DNA of 64,000 nucleotides. Source: Gonatopus flavifemur. Lineage: Eukaryota; Arthropoda; Insecta; Hymenoptera; Dryinidae. Each line of letters starts with the position of its first letter. The first letter of the stretch is position 1. Below the pieces are notes generated by a model. That model worked only from the letters and a program-made list of their open reading frames with translations, was not told where the DNA came from and made no database searches. The translations under genes were made by a program, and so were the position numbers. Shown here one piece after another: positions 35,701 through 46,804 of this stretch. The stretch lies in assembly GCA_018340375.1 (NCBI GenBank), contig JAFFJZ010000001.1, positions 75,074,001 through 75,138,000 of the forward strand, in the 5' to 3' direction.

Positions 35701-38149
35701 TTTGTATAAAATTATCTTACCGGTTGATTTAATTTGTGTCCCTATTTTCCAAGTAAATCGAAGCACTCCGTTGCCTGAGAAGAATATTTATTCTCGTATT
35801 TCTGCGATCAAACTGTTTGAATGTTAACGATTTTCTTTCATGGATGAATTCTATCTATTTTCATAAAACCACACATTTCAATGGTTCAACAAAGCCTTCC
35901 GATTGTGTGAAAATATAAATAACTGATAATATTTGTGACATATGAGAAATACAAAATTTCCAAGTTCATCTTGAAGCAAAAGAAAAGAGAATAAATCAAC
36001 TTGGTAGTGATTGACAATATACGTACGTTTTTCTAATATGTCAAGTTTACAGTGCTTTGTTGGTTTTCGAGAATGAAATATTACACCGAGCGGAACAATG
36101 TTTTCCTTTTCTGTTGATGTTGTAAGCTTATACCCTGGTTCACGTGACACTTAGCATTCGTTGACACGTTTGAACAATAGTTTTGAAGTCAACATACAAT
36201 CATTCGCGTAGGGGAGAGTGGCTATGAGAAATGTTGCACCGCTAAGATCGCTAAAAATAGCTGTAGTCCAAACTGAAATCTCTCGTCGCATGAAACTCGT
36301 TACTTATTGACGGTCATCCTTAAGAAAGCTTTCCTCGCAATTCTAGATAAAAAGTTACTTCAATTTGAGAAAAGATTCAATAAGAAAAGTTGGTAAAGAT
36401 TAGAAGTAAGTGGGTTGTTTATTAAAAACTCTACTCTACTTCACTCCGTGCTTGGAGCAGTTATTGGAAGTACCCAGAATTCCAGGTACAGGGGTTTGCA
36501 ACGCTACCACAAATATCAATTGAGAATCGGGAATTAAATTTCAAGATTCTTTTCCCATTTGTCGTTCCTGTGGTTTTCTTCTTGGAATATATTTTTTGTC
36601 TGAAAATTTAGAATTCCAGGGTGAACACACCTTCCCTTGAAAATAAAATATGACAAATTTGGATTAATATAAATCTATTGAATTCTTTGGGAAGTTTGAA
36701 CAAAGATTCTGATAACAAAAATAAACGTCAGAATTGATTTGGAAAAATATCTCCATTTTGAATGTTGTTCTTAGAAGCATAAACTTGCGAATAAATCTTT
36801 CTATAATCAAATTTTGATTATTCAGAATTCATTGGTAGATTTATTATCTCTATTCTATCTCTATGTAGTTTCTATTTTTCTTGATAATAACTTGATGAAA
36901 TTTCATATAATGTGCAAGATCGTTTGGATAATGGAAAAACAAACCAGAGTATTGGGATCCACATAACAATTCATATCCTGAAGATATCTCAAGAGAATTT
37001 TTAAGAGAGTTTTTACTTTCAAAATATACACTGTTAGAAATTTCTGCATTAATTTTAATGTTTTTGCTGGAAGTTTTCTTCAAGTACGTGCATGAATACA
37101 GTTTCATATACGTTTCACATTGAATTTAATGTAAACTATAGTATAATCTACAGTTGTTTCGTGTTTTTGTAAATTAAATGTAACGTAGAATGTGTATGAA
37201 CCTGAATTCATGTACCGCGGGATTGAAAAAGCTTGCGGATATTTCTGACAGTGTTTCTGACAAGAGGGATCTTTTAGAAGAATCTAAAATCTCTCAGACC
37301 TCTTTGAAATATCTTTAGAAAATAAGAACTGTTCGCGACATCTAAGAGATATCTCCAACTCATAGATCGTTACGCGTAGGATTGAAGTTCGATTATATTA
37401 TTCAAACATACGAAAGAAAATACAACATTCCTAGCCGGGGATGTATCATTCTGAATATCTTTTTATTCGTACTTTATAGCAATTCTAAATAGTCCGTCTT
37501 TTGAATAACGAATTACAAATGTAAATATATTCCAACACGAAATACAAGAGAATTCCTTGTTTAATCATCTTATCAAATTGAAAAAAAAGTACATATATCT
37601 GAAAAGGTGATTAAAATTAATTCGAAAATCAATTCGTGCCGTTAGCGTATCGTAAATATATTTCGTTACGAAACTTGCGAATATCCATAATACATGCGCT
37701 AAAAGAGAATCTGCATTATAGGAGAATAGCTTATAACGTTTCTACGCTCCGATATTGGAGAGAGAAGTACGATGAGCCACAACAGCTACCACCTTTCCCT
37801 TTCTTTTTATTCTTCATTCTCTCTATCTCAACTTTCTGGAGTGAAACAGAGTTGTAGGAACGAGGGTCGTGAATCAATACAAGGGCCACCGCGAAACACC
37901 CCACCAGCCAGTCTGCCCATTTCTCCTGTCACTACTACTGCCGCTACCACTCCTTTCCTACATTACTCTGTACTATATCTCTTTTACGAATACCTTTCGC
38001 CAAGACATCTTTTTTTTTCTCACTCTCTACGCGATCTTGTTATCCCATTTTGTCTACGACTTTTTTCTCTTGCTTTTAAAATAGAGAAGAAATAACGTAT
38101 TCGTTCGAATTCAAACTTTTCAAATAATTAGAAAAAAAATTATTCATCA
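35701..38149. other. Non-coding stretch
   Basis: Includes a further patch of the degenerate AAGATATCT repeat at about 37250-37360. The overlapping + frames at 37772-38095 are driven by pyrimidine-rich sequence and show no domain. Confidence 0.4.
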
Positions 38150-38675
38150 CAGGGGTGTGAAAATTATTGGAATAATTGTGATTTTCAAAACTGTTCCAAC
38201 TTTCTTGATATAAATAGTTCTTAAGACCTTCATTTTTGAACAAAGGAATATTCCATGATTACTATATAATTACATTATGAGCATCTTCATATGTCTTCAA
38301 ATAACTAACATTGTGCAATATTTTTATATTAAGAACTGGTGTTTTATTGCATAAAATTGATGTACACGACAAGGAATGATAGTTGAGTTACGATGAAGCC
38401 AATAAAAATCCCAGTCGGAATTTGTTGTTAACTGTTATAAATTCCCAGTGGGTATCGTCACATACTGTTTAGTTTGAGATCGAGGTGTTGGGATCATTGG
38501 AGTGAAAGAAAGATTGGAAAGGAAAATTGTTATAATACTTAACTCGAAAATGGAAGGATGAAAAACTAAGATATCAACAAGACAAAATAGTACTCCACAG
38601 ATAAATGCATAATCTGAGGCAAAAGTTGGAGTAATTTTGGAAATAACAATTATTCTAATGATTTTCACACCTCTG
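38150..38675. mobile_element. Non-autonomous hAT-like element, TIR CAGRGGTGTGAAAAT
   Basis: The left end reads CAGGGGTGTGAAAATTATTG and the right end, read inward, CAGAGGTGTGAAAATCATTA. Both continue through AATAATTGT. The 526-bp interior has no transposase frame. The flanking 8-mers do not match, so any target duplication has decayed or the boundaries are off by a few bases. Confidence 0.7.
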
Positions 38676-39532
38676 TATACTGTATTTCTCCTCAAATTTT
38701 CTTCAACGCAGGCTCTTCTCGGAAACTGTTTCGAGGAGAATTTTGTAATAAGATGTAGAAAAACACATAAATACTCTTTATCTCAACCTTTTGTCGTATA
38801 AGAGCTTATATATGATAGTTTTAATAAATTTCATCGCAATTCTGTTGAAAAGTGACGTGCATTCGTTTGGAAAATTGAAAATATCGTTGTTAATCGTTGA
38901 GATATCCAAAGTAAATGAAACGGTCCACTTTTCTCGAGAGCTGAACTTGAAGATTCAGGGAAATAAGATGAGAATAGAATACCTATTTTCTTTGAACTCC
39001 TTGACACTTTGGAAATTGTGAAAGAAGCAAAACCTGACTCTGACGGCTCTACACGTACTTGCAATATCAGCAAAAACAGCAATTTTTATTCGAGACACGA
39101 GGATCGAATAGATGATTAAGGTCAAGTGTCTCTTTTCAACTCGGATATGCCAAAACTCATCGATTTTGCGACGTACGTACTAATTCATTGTGTTCTGTTA
39201 TCTACGTTATATGACAATAATTATGAAAATTGAACTACCAAAATTACAAACCATGCAATCGTTATACATTATTTTTATCACGGTTACGGATCAGCTTCAT
39301 CCATTCATTCATTGCTCGATTTGCTGAAGAAATCTATAAAAATTGTAAAATCCTATAAAATGTGTATATTTTATATTAAAAATTACACATCCATAAAACT
39401 GGGACTATAATGTAACTAAATGTGATTTTGTATAAAATTTGTATCAAGTTTCCATCGATATTTCATAGAAATTTATAAAGAATCACATTGAGTCTCATTA
39501 TAGCTTCATTTCTACATATCCGTTGTAGAGGT
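38676..39532. other. Non-coding stretch
   Basis: AT-rich with two overlapping opposite-strand open frames around 38800-39080 and no motifs. Nothing else recognised. Confidence 0.4.
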
Positions 39533-39730
39533 GTGAAATTTTCCACCGATTCTTTGGTTTTTTTTCCTTTGCCAATTCTAAATCGAATTCTTATGATTCG
39601 AAATCTTCGAATAATTTCTAATGTGCGTGAACGAATCGAATCGAATTCCCCGAATCGAATTATTCGAAGATTTCAAATCATAAGAATTCGATTTAGAGTT
39701 GGCGAAGGAAGAAAACCAAAGAATCGGTGG
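39533..39730. mobile_element. Foldback remnant rich in CGAATCGAATC
   Basis: It begins with the hAT-like terminus TAGAGGTGTGAAATTTTCC. Arms 39543-39615 and 39660-39730 are reverse complements of about 70 bp, running from CCACCGATTCTTTGG to CCAAAGAATCGGTGG, around a core of CGAATCGAATC repeats. No matching right terminus was found, so the element may be truncated. A related remnant is at 44003-44184. Confidence 0.6.
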
Positions 39731-39733
39731 ACA

Positions 39734-40120
39734 ATTCAATCGGGCCTTACTGAATTCAAGATCTAATACACACTGTAAAAAAATTGCTTCCTGAATTTCA
39801 TATAAATTTATGTGAAGCAATTAACACATAAATTCTGTATTAATTTTCCAAACTTTTCTGACTTTTCAGATTGAATTTTATGATTAGACATTGGATTATA
39901 TATGCATTATCAAAATGCCAAAATATACAAGCAAATATGCACGAAAAAAGAACAAAATATGCAGTAATGAAAAAGTCACAATTTGATTTGGAATCAACAT
40001 TTTATTGGTCAAATATTAAATCTGAGCTTTATAAATCAAATAGATCTGCGCAAATTGCACAATATACTTTAGAAAATAAAAATTCAACAATACAATTGTT
40101 TCCAGAGCATCAATTCTAAA
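39734..40120. other. Probable non-coding part of a hAT-like element
   Basis: An 82-codon + strand frame at 39871-40119 has no recognised motif. It lies immediately beyond the stop of the hAT-like C-terminus on the other strand, so it is more likely element 3' sequence than a gene. Confidence 0.3.
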
Positions 40121-40468
40121 TTATGAATTATCATCCTTATAAAAATATACTACTATGTATCTTTCCAAATTTTCTATTTGAAATTTGTGACGGTTGTCGT
40201 TAAGTATCAATTTATAAGCCGAAAATGAACGTTCTACATCTACCGATGTCATCAGACAGAATTTAAAATATGGTGCCCTTTTCATAGAAATCATTTCACG
40301 CAGAATTTGATTTGTCCCGTTAAAACAAGAATTCACTCGTTCGGGCACTTTGAAACTTGGATTTTTTGAAAACACAGGGTCTAATTTATTTTGGATTTCA
40401 ATCGAGAATGATTCTGGAAGTGCGCGTATCAGTTGTGCAACTTCTTCTATTATTTTTATTACGATAAT
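40121..40468 (-). pseudogene. hAT-like transposase C-terminal fragment
   Basis: The - strand frame is open for about 115 codons and ends at the TAA at 40121-40123. It reads EEVAQLIRALPESFSIEIQN, then PSFKVPERVN, then SVDVERSFSAYKLILNDNRH, then FQIENLERYIVVYFY. The VERSFS...L..NR..F..ENL..Y pattern is the C-terminal hAT dimerisation region of transposases and domesticated relatives. No upstream catalytic part is present: the frame is closed at about 40470 and the DNA beyond aligns with the non-coding copy at 24565-24879. It is a remnant, not a complete gene. Confidence 0.6.
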
Positions 40469-40753
40469 TCAGTTAAAGACCCTGCTGTATTGAAACCTTG
40501 GGGTCTGACAGTAAATTTTTCAGAATACAACCATGAAGAATCTCTCAGGAAAAGAATTTGATGATACCTCAAAGTTCAAAATTCCGTTTATCGTTCAAAT
40601 CCACTATTCATTCCTCCAATTGTAGAAACTCTCGACATTTTACATTAAAATATGCACAATCAACGAAAAAATATCATTACATGCAAAATTGTATGAAAAA
40701 GTCATTATATGCGTTTTGCATATGCACATATGCAAATGCATATAATCCGATGT
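40346..40753. repeat. hAT-related dispersed repeat, copy B
   Basis: Aligns with 24565-24879 over its length and carries an extra 65-70 bp after GGGTCTAATTTATTTTGG. It ends in the palindrome-rich CATATGCAAATGCATATAAT. It overlaps the transposase C-terminal fragment. Confidence 0.75.
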
Positions 40754-41614
40754 GTATTTATGATATATATCATACAGAATTATGATGTTTCATGCATTTT
40801 TATATGAATTCCACTACATTTTTCAGTAAACTTCATGAATTCATGATTGAACTTGATTTCAATTATAAGTTCCAGAATTTTCATCTTCATCTGGTACATG
40901 AAATTCCAGATTGTATTTTTACAGTGCATTTCTGTGAAATTTGTTGACTTTCATCGAAATTTGCTGGATTGCCCTAAAAAAACACGGTTTCAGTTGCAGT
41001 AACTAAAATCGAGATGGAATGAGGAATTTGAGTTGCCTGAACTGGAATATTGTTTGTTCCAACAAACATGTTTAGTTGGATACTAATATTTTGTTCGGGC
41101 AACCAAATTTGTTATTTGAAATCGCCCAGAGGAAGAAGTACTTGATTCTTCACTTGATTGATGATATTGAACATCACGTTGAAAATAACGTGAAAAATCA
41201 CGTAGTATATCATGATCAGGGCTGGACATTTATTTGAAATCCGATTATGCGGAAAAGGTATTGGAAATAAAATCTGTACTTCGTATTTTGAATTTACAAT
41301 ATATTTCCTGTAGTATGTTGTGTATCAAGTGTTTTTGTTCAAAGAATTTTATATTTTACAATCGAAAAATATAATTTTAAAATAGATTTCCTGAAATATT
41401 TTGTATTGTGTATTTCAAATACATTTTCTCAATATTTTGACTAATTCTCAAATATTTGAAGGATTGAATACCAAAGATTTTGAAGGGAGCACTACAAATA
41501 TAAAATGCTGCAAAACACATGAAAAATCACTCTGTAAGTCACGTGATATTTCACATCATTTTCGTGAGAATTTTCTAACAAATGAATTTCAAATGAATGA
41601 AGTGTGGAGTAGCT
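40754..41614. other. Non-coding stretch with a small foldback
   Basis: About 41028-41115 contains an inverted pair, AATTTGAGTTGCCTGAAC and GTTCGGGCAACCAAATT. Around 41170-41210, CACGTT/AACGTGAAAAATCACG words repeat. No gene is supported. Confidence 0.4.
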
Positions 41615-43690
41615 ATTTTTATTTTATTTTATTTATTTTGTTTATACGGGTATAAAAGACCCTTTGGTACATAGAATTTACATTATTTGAACCACATTAT
41701 ATATATCATGCATCAAAGCATTAAGCATCATGTTAAGCTCGACTACATGCATCTTATATTACAACAACAGTTAACGTGTATAATTATAGGTGAAAAGGAC
41801 AATTAGATATTAAATTTGACAAATAAGAGAAAGAGAATTTCTAAGATCAGAATGGGATGAAAATAATTCAAGCACATCACTGTAAGAATTAGCTAGGATA
41901 GATATCCGATTTACCGGATCAGAATAACCGTATCTCGATTTATAAGAAATTGGATTGAACAGTTTAGGGCGTCTTAATAAACGAGAAGGGACATTAAAAC
42001 GTACAAGTCCAAGCAGTTGAGGGCAGCGAATTTTCCCATTAACAATTTTATACAAAAATGAAGAATCATTGAACAAACGACGTGATTCCAATGAAGGCAA
42101 GTTAAGTAGAGCCATAATCAATGAGTAATCATGACAAGTGACGCTCAACGGACGGCCTATCCGATAGGCAGCAAAACGCAGAAACTTATGCTGAACTCTT
42201 TTCAAGTCTGTACAATCCCGAATTAAACGAGGACTCCAAATTTGAGACGCATACTCAAGATGAGGTCTAACTAAAGTACAATACAGTGTTCGAAGTGCAA
42301 CAAGATCACGAAAATCTTTCCAAACGCGCTTGATGAATCCGAGAGATTTCATGGAAGTACCAACTATGTAATTGTAATGATCTGAGAAGTTAAAACGAGA
42401 GTCAAATGAAACTCCAAGATCACGAACAGTATTTATAGATGATAACAGAGAATGAGACAAGTTATAAGAAAAATAAATAGCATTTTTACCTCTATAAAAT
42501 CTCATCACATGGCATTTAGTGAGATTTAATGACATATTAGATAGCACACACCAAGATTGTAACCGATCCAAATCAGATTGCAGATTTTGAGCATCTCTGT
42601 AAGTTCTTATAATCATAAACAGTTTCAGGTCATCAGCAAAAAGAAGATGTGTGCAGTACTTGAAAATCGTAGAGATATCATTAATGAAAATAATAAATAA
42701 TAAAGGACCTAGATGTGAGCCTTGCGGTACACCTGAGGATACAAAAAATGAATCAGAAAAATATTGAGAGACACGAACTGATTGCGTACGATTTAGAATA
42801 TAACTCTGTAACCACGACAAGAAATTGCTGCGAATACCTAAATTACTCAATTTATTTAACAATATATTATGATCAACTCTGTCAAAAGCCTTTGAGAAGT
42901 CTGTATATATAGTATCCACTTGGGCATTTTGATCAAGCGCAGAGGACACGACATGAGAAAAAATAGACAAGTTAGTTACGGTAGATTTTCCAGAAGTGAA
43001 GCCATGCTGGAAATCAGAAATTTTATCAGAAAACAGTGGTGTTATTTCATCAGTAACTATATCTTCAAAAATTTTCGGCATAACATTCATGATACTAATT
43101 GGTCTATAGTTTCTCACGTCAGAACGGTCCCCAGATTTGAAGATAGGAGTAATTAAGCTGGATTTCCATTGAGAAGGAAATATTCCAGAGGATAAAGAGC
43201 TGTTGAAGATCAACCACAAAGGCCGAGAAATGACGAACTTGCAAGATTTTAGAAAATTAGGAGGAATACCGTCATCACCAGGACCGGAAGAAGTTTTCAA
43301 GGATGAGATTTTATTGAACACTTCACCGATATTGATGGATAAATCGGAAAGATTGACATTGAGAGTAGATTCTGGTAAATTACAAGGAACAACGGGATAA
43401 TTTTGATAAACTGATCTGAAATAAGATGCAAATAAGTTCGAAAATAGCAGTACCAGTATTGCCAATAGTACCGTCTAAATGCATCACCAGGGGTATACCG
43501 TTCTGATTCCGCTTACTATTAACAAAGTTCCTAAAGCTTTTGACATTTGTAGGAATGGACCCTTGAACGTAATGAAGATGAGACAAGTAACATTGGCAAA
43601 TCAAAACTTCACATTGAACTCGCAAGTGACTAAAGATTAGGTAATCTTCAAAGCAATTAGCTATTAGGAATCGAGTGCAGCTGGACGTCG
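41615..43690 (-). mobile_element. 5'-truncated non-LTR retrotransposon (Jockey/CR1-like)
   Basis: On the - strand, a reverse transcriptase frame is followed by about 190 bp of 3' UTR ending in a run of TAAAA/TAAA units, which on the + strand is the ATTTTATTTTATTTATTTTG run at about 41618-41640. This is the tail structure of Jockey/CR1-type elements. Upstream, the protein-like sequence fades at about 43690 with no endonuclease, so the copy is 5'-truncated, the usual outcome of target-primed insertion. Target duplications were not identified. Confidence 0.8.
41810..43690 (-). pseudogene. Reverse transcriptase, frameshifted and 5'-truncated
   Basis: RNA-dependent DNA polymerase of a LINE-type element. 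The main frame (43465 down to 41810, 551 codons) has the family motifs in order: an SSGPGDDGIPPNFLKS entry, FKSGDRSDVRNYRPIS, QHGFTSGKST, motif A YTDFSKAFDRVDH with D189, SGVPQGSHLGPLLF, and motif C LLFADD with D278-D279. HLEYASQIWSP-type C-terminal sequence follows. The upstream part is in another frame (43690 to about 43450): YVQGSIPTNVKSFRNFVNSK, then NGIPLVMHLDGTIGNTGTA. That sequence must join FSNLFASYFRSVYQN of the main frame, so a one-base frameshift lies at the T-run around 43440-43450. The apurinic endonuclease and ORF1 are missing. The polymerase core is otherwise free of stops, suggesting moderate age. Confidence 0.85.
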
Positions 43691-44002
43691 AAATCACGTG
43701 AGAAATCAATTAAAAAATCATGTCAAAATTGACAAGGTATCCAGGCATCAAAACCCTCGATAATCGGCTCATCATCGATAATTGACCGTTTACTTTTCGT
43801 CATTCCTGGGCCCAAGTTATCATCAAACCATTGATGGGAGCCATTGGCCCAGTAATGGATGCCATTACCGTACGATTAATTCCGCCTATGGCCTATAAGT
43901 GAAACACTGTCAGGATAAAGAGAAGAATATATAATCAAGTTTCGTGACAACCTGCACTCATCCTGCAGAAGCTGGGTCCATTTACATTTATAAGATGTGC
44001 CT
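43691..44002. other. Non-coding stretch beside the retroelement
   Basis: Contains an imperfect hairpin at about 43807-43855 pairing CTGGGCCCAA with TTGGCCCAG. AATCACGTGA-type words here also occur left of the retroelement at about 41520-41560, which may mark sequence that it interrupted. Confidence 0.35.
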
Positions 44003-44184
44003 TGAATATTTTTGTTGCTGGAATTCGATTCGAATCGGAAAATTCAAGTCGGTTCGATTTATTTTGATTGGATTCGATTCGACATTGATTCTTCAAATTC
44101 GATTCGAATTCGAGAAAGTAATAAGTAATAAGAAGTTCGATTCGATCCGATTCATGGGTCAAAAAATGCGATTCACACATCTCT
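44003..44184. mobile_element. hAT-like remnant rich in ATTCGATTCG
   Basis: A run of GATTCGATTCGAATC-type words ends on the right with GCGATTCACACATCTCTA, the reverse complement of a TAGAGATGTGTGAAT terminus. That terminus resembles the end at 39533. The left end is not visible. It is probably a truncated relative of 39533-39730. Confidence 0.5.
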
Positions 44185-44481
44185 AATCCGTTGTAAATTC
44201 CATAGCAAAAAGAAAATTCCAATACGTATGCGGTTCAATCGAAGAGAAAAAAGTTCTCAAATTATGAAGATTCTGAATCGAACGAGTCCAATAAAGTCTA
44301 GTTAAATCCGTGCACGTGGACACATCTTTTTTCAGAGTGCACGGATGACAAGCCTCGATGTAATGATCAAATTTTCCCGTCAAGTGAGTTTTTATCGACC
44401 ACATTTCTTCGTCTCGATTCTCAATATGCATGATGAAAGTAAGAGATATTTCAGGATAATAATATGACAACAGCGACTTAC

Positions 44482-44564
44482 CAGCGTATCCATACGCAGT
44501 CCAGGTCGTCGAGCATGAAACTGAAACCCGATGGGGAGAATCCTGAGTTCGCTGTGATGTGCAT
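44482..44564 (-). CDS. Possible first coding exon of a minus-strand gene
   Basis: On the - strand an ATG at 44564 opens a frame of 27 codons, beginning MHITANSGFSPSGF and ending LDDLDCVWIR. It runs into a strong donor consensus, CGCTG|GTAAGTCG, with the intron starting at 44481. The sequence around it (44482-44640) is less AT-rich than the flanks. Read without splicing, the frame stops one codon later, so it makes sense only as a spliced exon or as a short upstream ORF. No downstream partner exon was found; a joining exon would need to start in phase 2. The product is not recognised. A cluster of GATA motifs lies about 300-400 bp upstream. Confidence 0.3.
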
Positions 44565-44930
44565 TCTGCTAGACGAACGAATTCTCTCTTCCTAGTCTCT
44601 ATGTCAGTTGATCTGCTTAGTTACGCGCTAAACGAGCCGTTCCATTCATATCTCCTTTCTTTGCCTTTGAAAGAACAACGAAATATTACCTTGCTTCAGA
44701 ATTCGAGGTGAATGATTTGACGCATACAAACATGTGACTTCATTGAATTTCTCTTTTCTCGTTATGTTCACTCGAGTGCAGTGAAATTCTTCAATTATTG
44801 TTACTTCCACTCGGATGGGTTTGTCTTTCATCACGTTTCCGTGAAAAATGCTCCTGTTCCGTCAGTAATTAACTCATTTCCACGCGTGCGAGATGAAAAA
44901 TGTTTGACGCGTATCACGTTCCGTGAACTA

Positions 44931-44977
44931 TGATAAGTCTTCTTTTTTATCTGTGTTATTAAGATAAGATTTTATCC
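44931..44977. promoter_or_regulatory. Cluster of four GATA-factor motifs
   Basis: TGATAAG (44931-44937), TTATCTG (44947-44953), AGATAAG (44962-44968) and TTATCC (44972-44977) lie within 47 bp, two in each orientation. WGATAR is the established GATA-factor site. The spacing and density suggest an enhancer or promoter element near the putative - strand exon; function is inferred. Confidence 0.4.
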
Positions 44978-46651
44978 GGAACACATCTCGCTTCGTAATT
45001 TCCCCGCGAAATTAACGCATTATTAAAAGAGTAAATTCAGAGGAAATGAATCGTATTGTTATTCTTGCATCACGTACTACGGTAATGATATTATAACACG
45101 CTGATATCACATCTGCATCGCATGTGTAGCAGTACTGGAATATTGCCGTAATAGCGATACCATGCACCTAAAACATTGTATACAGTCACACACGTGAATA
45201 TAATTGTGACACCGGAACGATATGGTTACACAAACCACTTGTTTTTCAGTACAAGTTCCAAAGCCATATACACATTTTATTTTGCTCTTATGTTCTCCAC
45301 AGATTACTTCCTCACTTGGTATATGTATAATATTATTACTCAGTTTGTGCGGAAGCAGACTTCTTTGCTTTTAGATGTTACGAAATGTACCAAATTGATA
45401 GTGCTTTTTTGAGGAGTCTTCGATGGATTTGATGGTGCAGATTACGAATTCAAGTGAATCGATGAATCGTTGCAAAACAGGATAGGTTGACTCAACATTT
45501 CATTAAGTCTGAACAGGATGAAAAGCCTCGCATTAAAATCCAATTGAAGTTCGTTTCAAAACCAAATTGAACAATATACACTAGAAACATTTTAAAGTAG
45601 TTTCCCTGCTAATCTTCTTGTGAGAGATGGAATTTTTATAAACCTTGGTTAAAAGAATCCATAGAATCTGATTGAATTAATTTTATTGGGAATTGGTCAG
45701 AACATTGTGCGGGGATCAATCAGATTTGGCAAGATTCAATCAGAATCCCATTGAAAAAATACACTCATCTGATTAAATCTCATTGGAAATGATTGAATAG
45801 GATTTGGTCAGAACATTGTGCAAGATTCAATGAGATTTGGTGAGAATCAATGAGTTTCTTTCACCCAGGGGTGTAGTTTGCGAAATTATATACAATTCAT
45901 GCATGTATAATTGAATATAACTTTTATACAAACTATATAGAATTCAATATAAATTTTATACAATTTTGAAAATGCTTCCACTTGGGATAAGACATTATTT
46001 GAATACCCAGTTTTTGAGATAAAAAAATTTAAAGGTAGATTTAAAGACCTGTAGTTATATTCACTTTGGTAATGTTGAATACAACAGCGCTATCCTCCAA
46101 AACGCTTTGAATGTTTAAATTCACTCACAAAGTAACTCCGTGAACGTTTGAAACTGAGTGAATATACCAATAAAACAGATAAAACATTCGATATGAAGGG
46201 TGGGATTCATTTTATTAACATATTAATGTGCTTTCAAGCGTGTAAATCGGGATTTAAATGGTTGCAGTGCTTTGAAATGAAACCTTGGAATTTGCAGTTA
46301 TTAGTAAGAGTGACAGTGAAATTTCATGAAAAAGTCTGAACGTTCTTCAGTGACTCTTATAAATCTCATGATGAATCGAATTAGAAATCTCTTCTCGTGT
46401 AAAAGAAATATGCATATACAATGAGAGAAATAATTACTATCGCCAATAACATATTGTGATGTTTCAAGAAATCCATTTCTTGAAAAATTTGTACTCTTGA
46501 TACAAGAAAATTCTCTTAGAACTAAGGATGTATTTCTTAAATTGGGAATTCCACTTGAGCTTGCAACATATCAGCTGTAATCAAGAATATTCAAAAATAT
46601 GTTTTCTCGGTATTAGTAATTCACAAAAACTTCTGAAAGAACTTCTCGAAC
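44978..46651. other. Non-coding stretch with a short direct repeat
   Basis: ATTGGTCAGAACATTGTGC occurs at about 45692 and again, nearly identical, at about 45802, inside degenerate repeats of CAATGAGATTTGG/CAATCAGATTTGG (45650-45860). No gene is supported. Confidence 0.45.
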
Positions 46652-46804
46652 AGTCCCCGTTATGACAGTGAAAATGAATTCGAATTCAGGCATTTTTTGA
46701 ATTCTTTCTGAAGATTAAATTATTCATCAAGAGTTCATTTTGAATTCAAACTATTCATAATGAATTCATGTTTACTGTCATAACAGGAGCTCTTTGCGGG
46801 GACT
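46652..46804. mobile_element. Foldback element with AGTCCCCG ends
   Basis: The left end reads AGTCCCCGTTATGACAGTGA and the right end TTTACTGTCATAACAGGAGC followed by GCGGGGACT. The inner arms pair over about 25 bp through GAATTC. The right arm has about 10 extra bases between the TAACAG and GGGGACT parts. Confidence 0.6.

Noticed and set aside
37772..38095. 107-codon + strand ORF rich in Ser, Thr and Pro
   Set aside because: Pyrimidine-rich low-complexity DNA gives this composition in several frames at once.
43841..43855. CTGGGCC/GGCCCAG pair as a MITE
   Set aside because: Arms are only about 10 bases with an indel, and no second copy or target duplication is visible.
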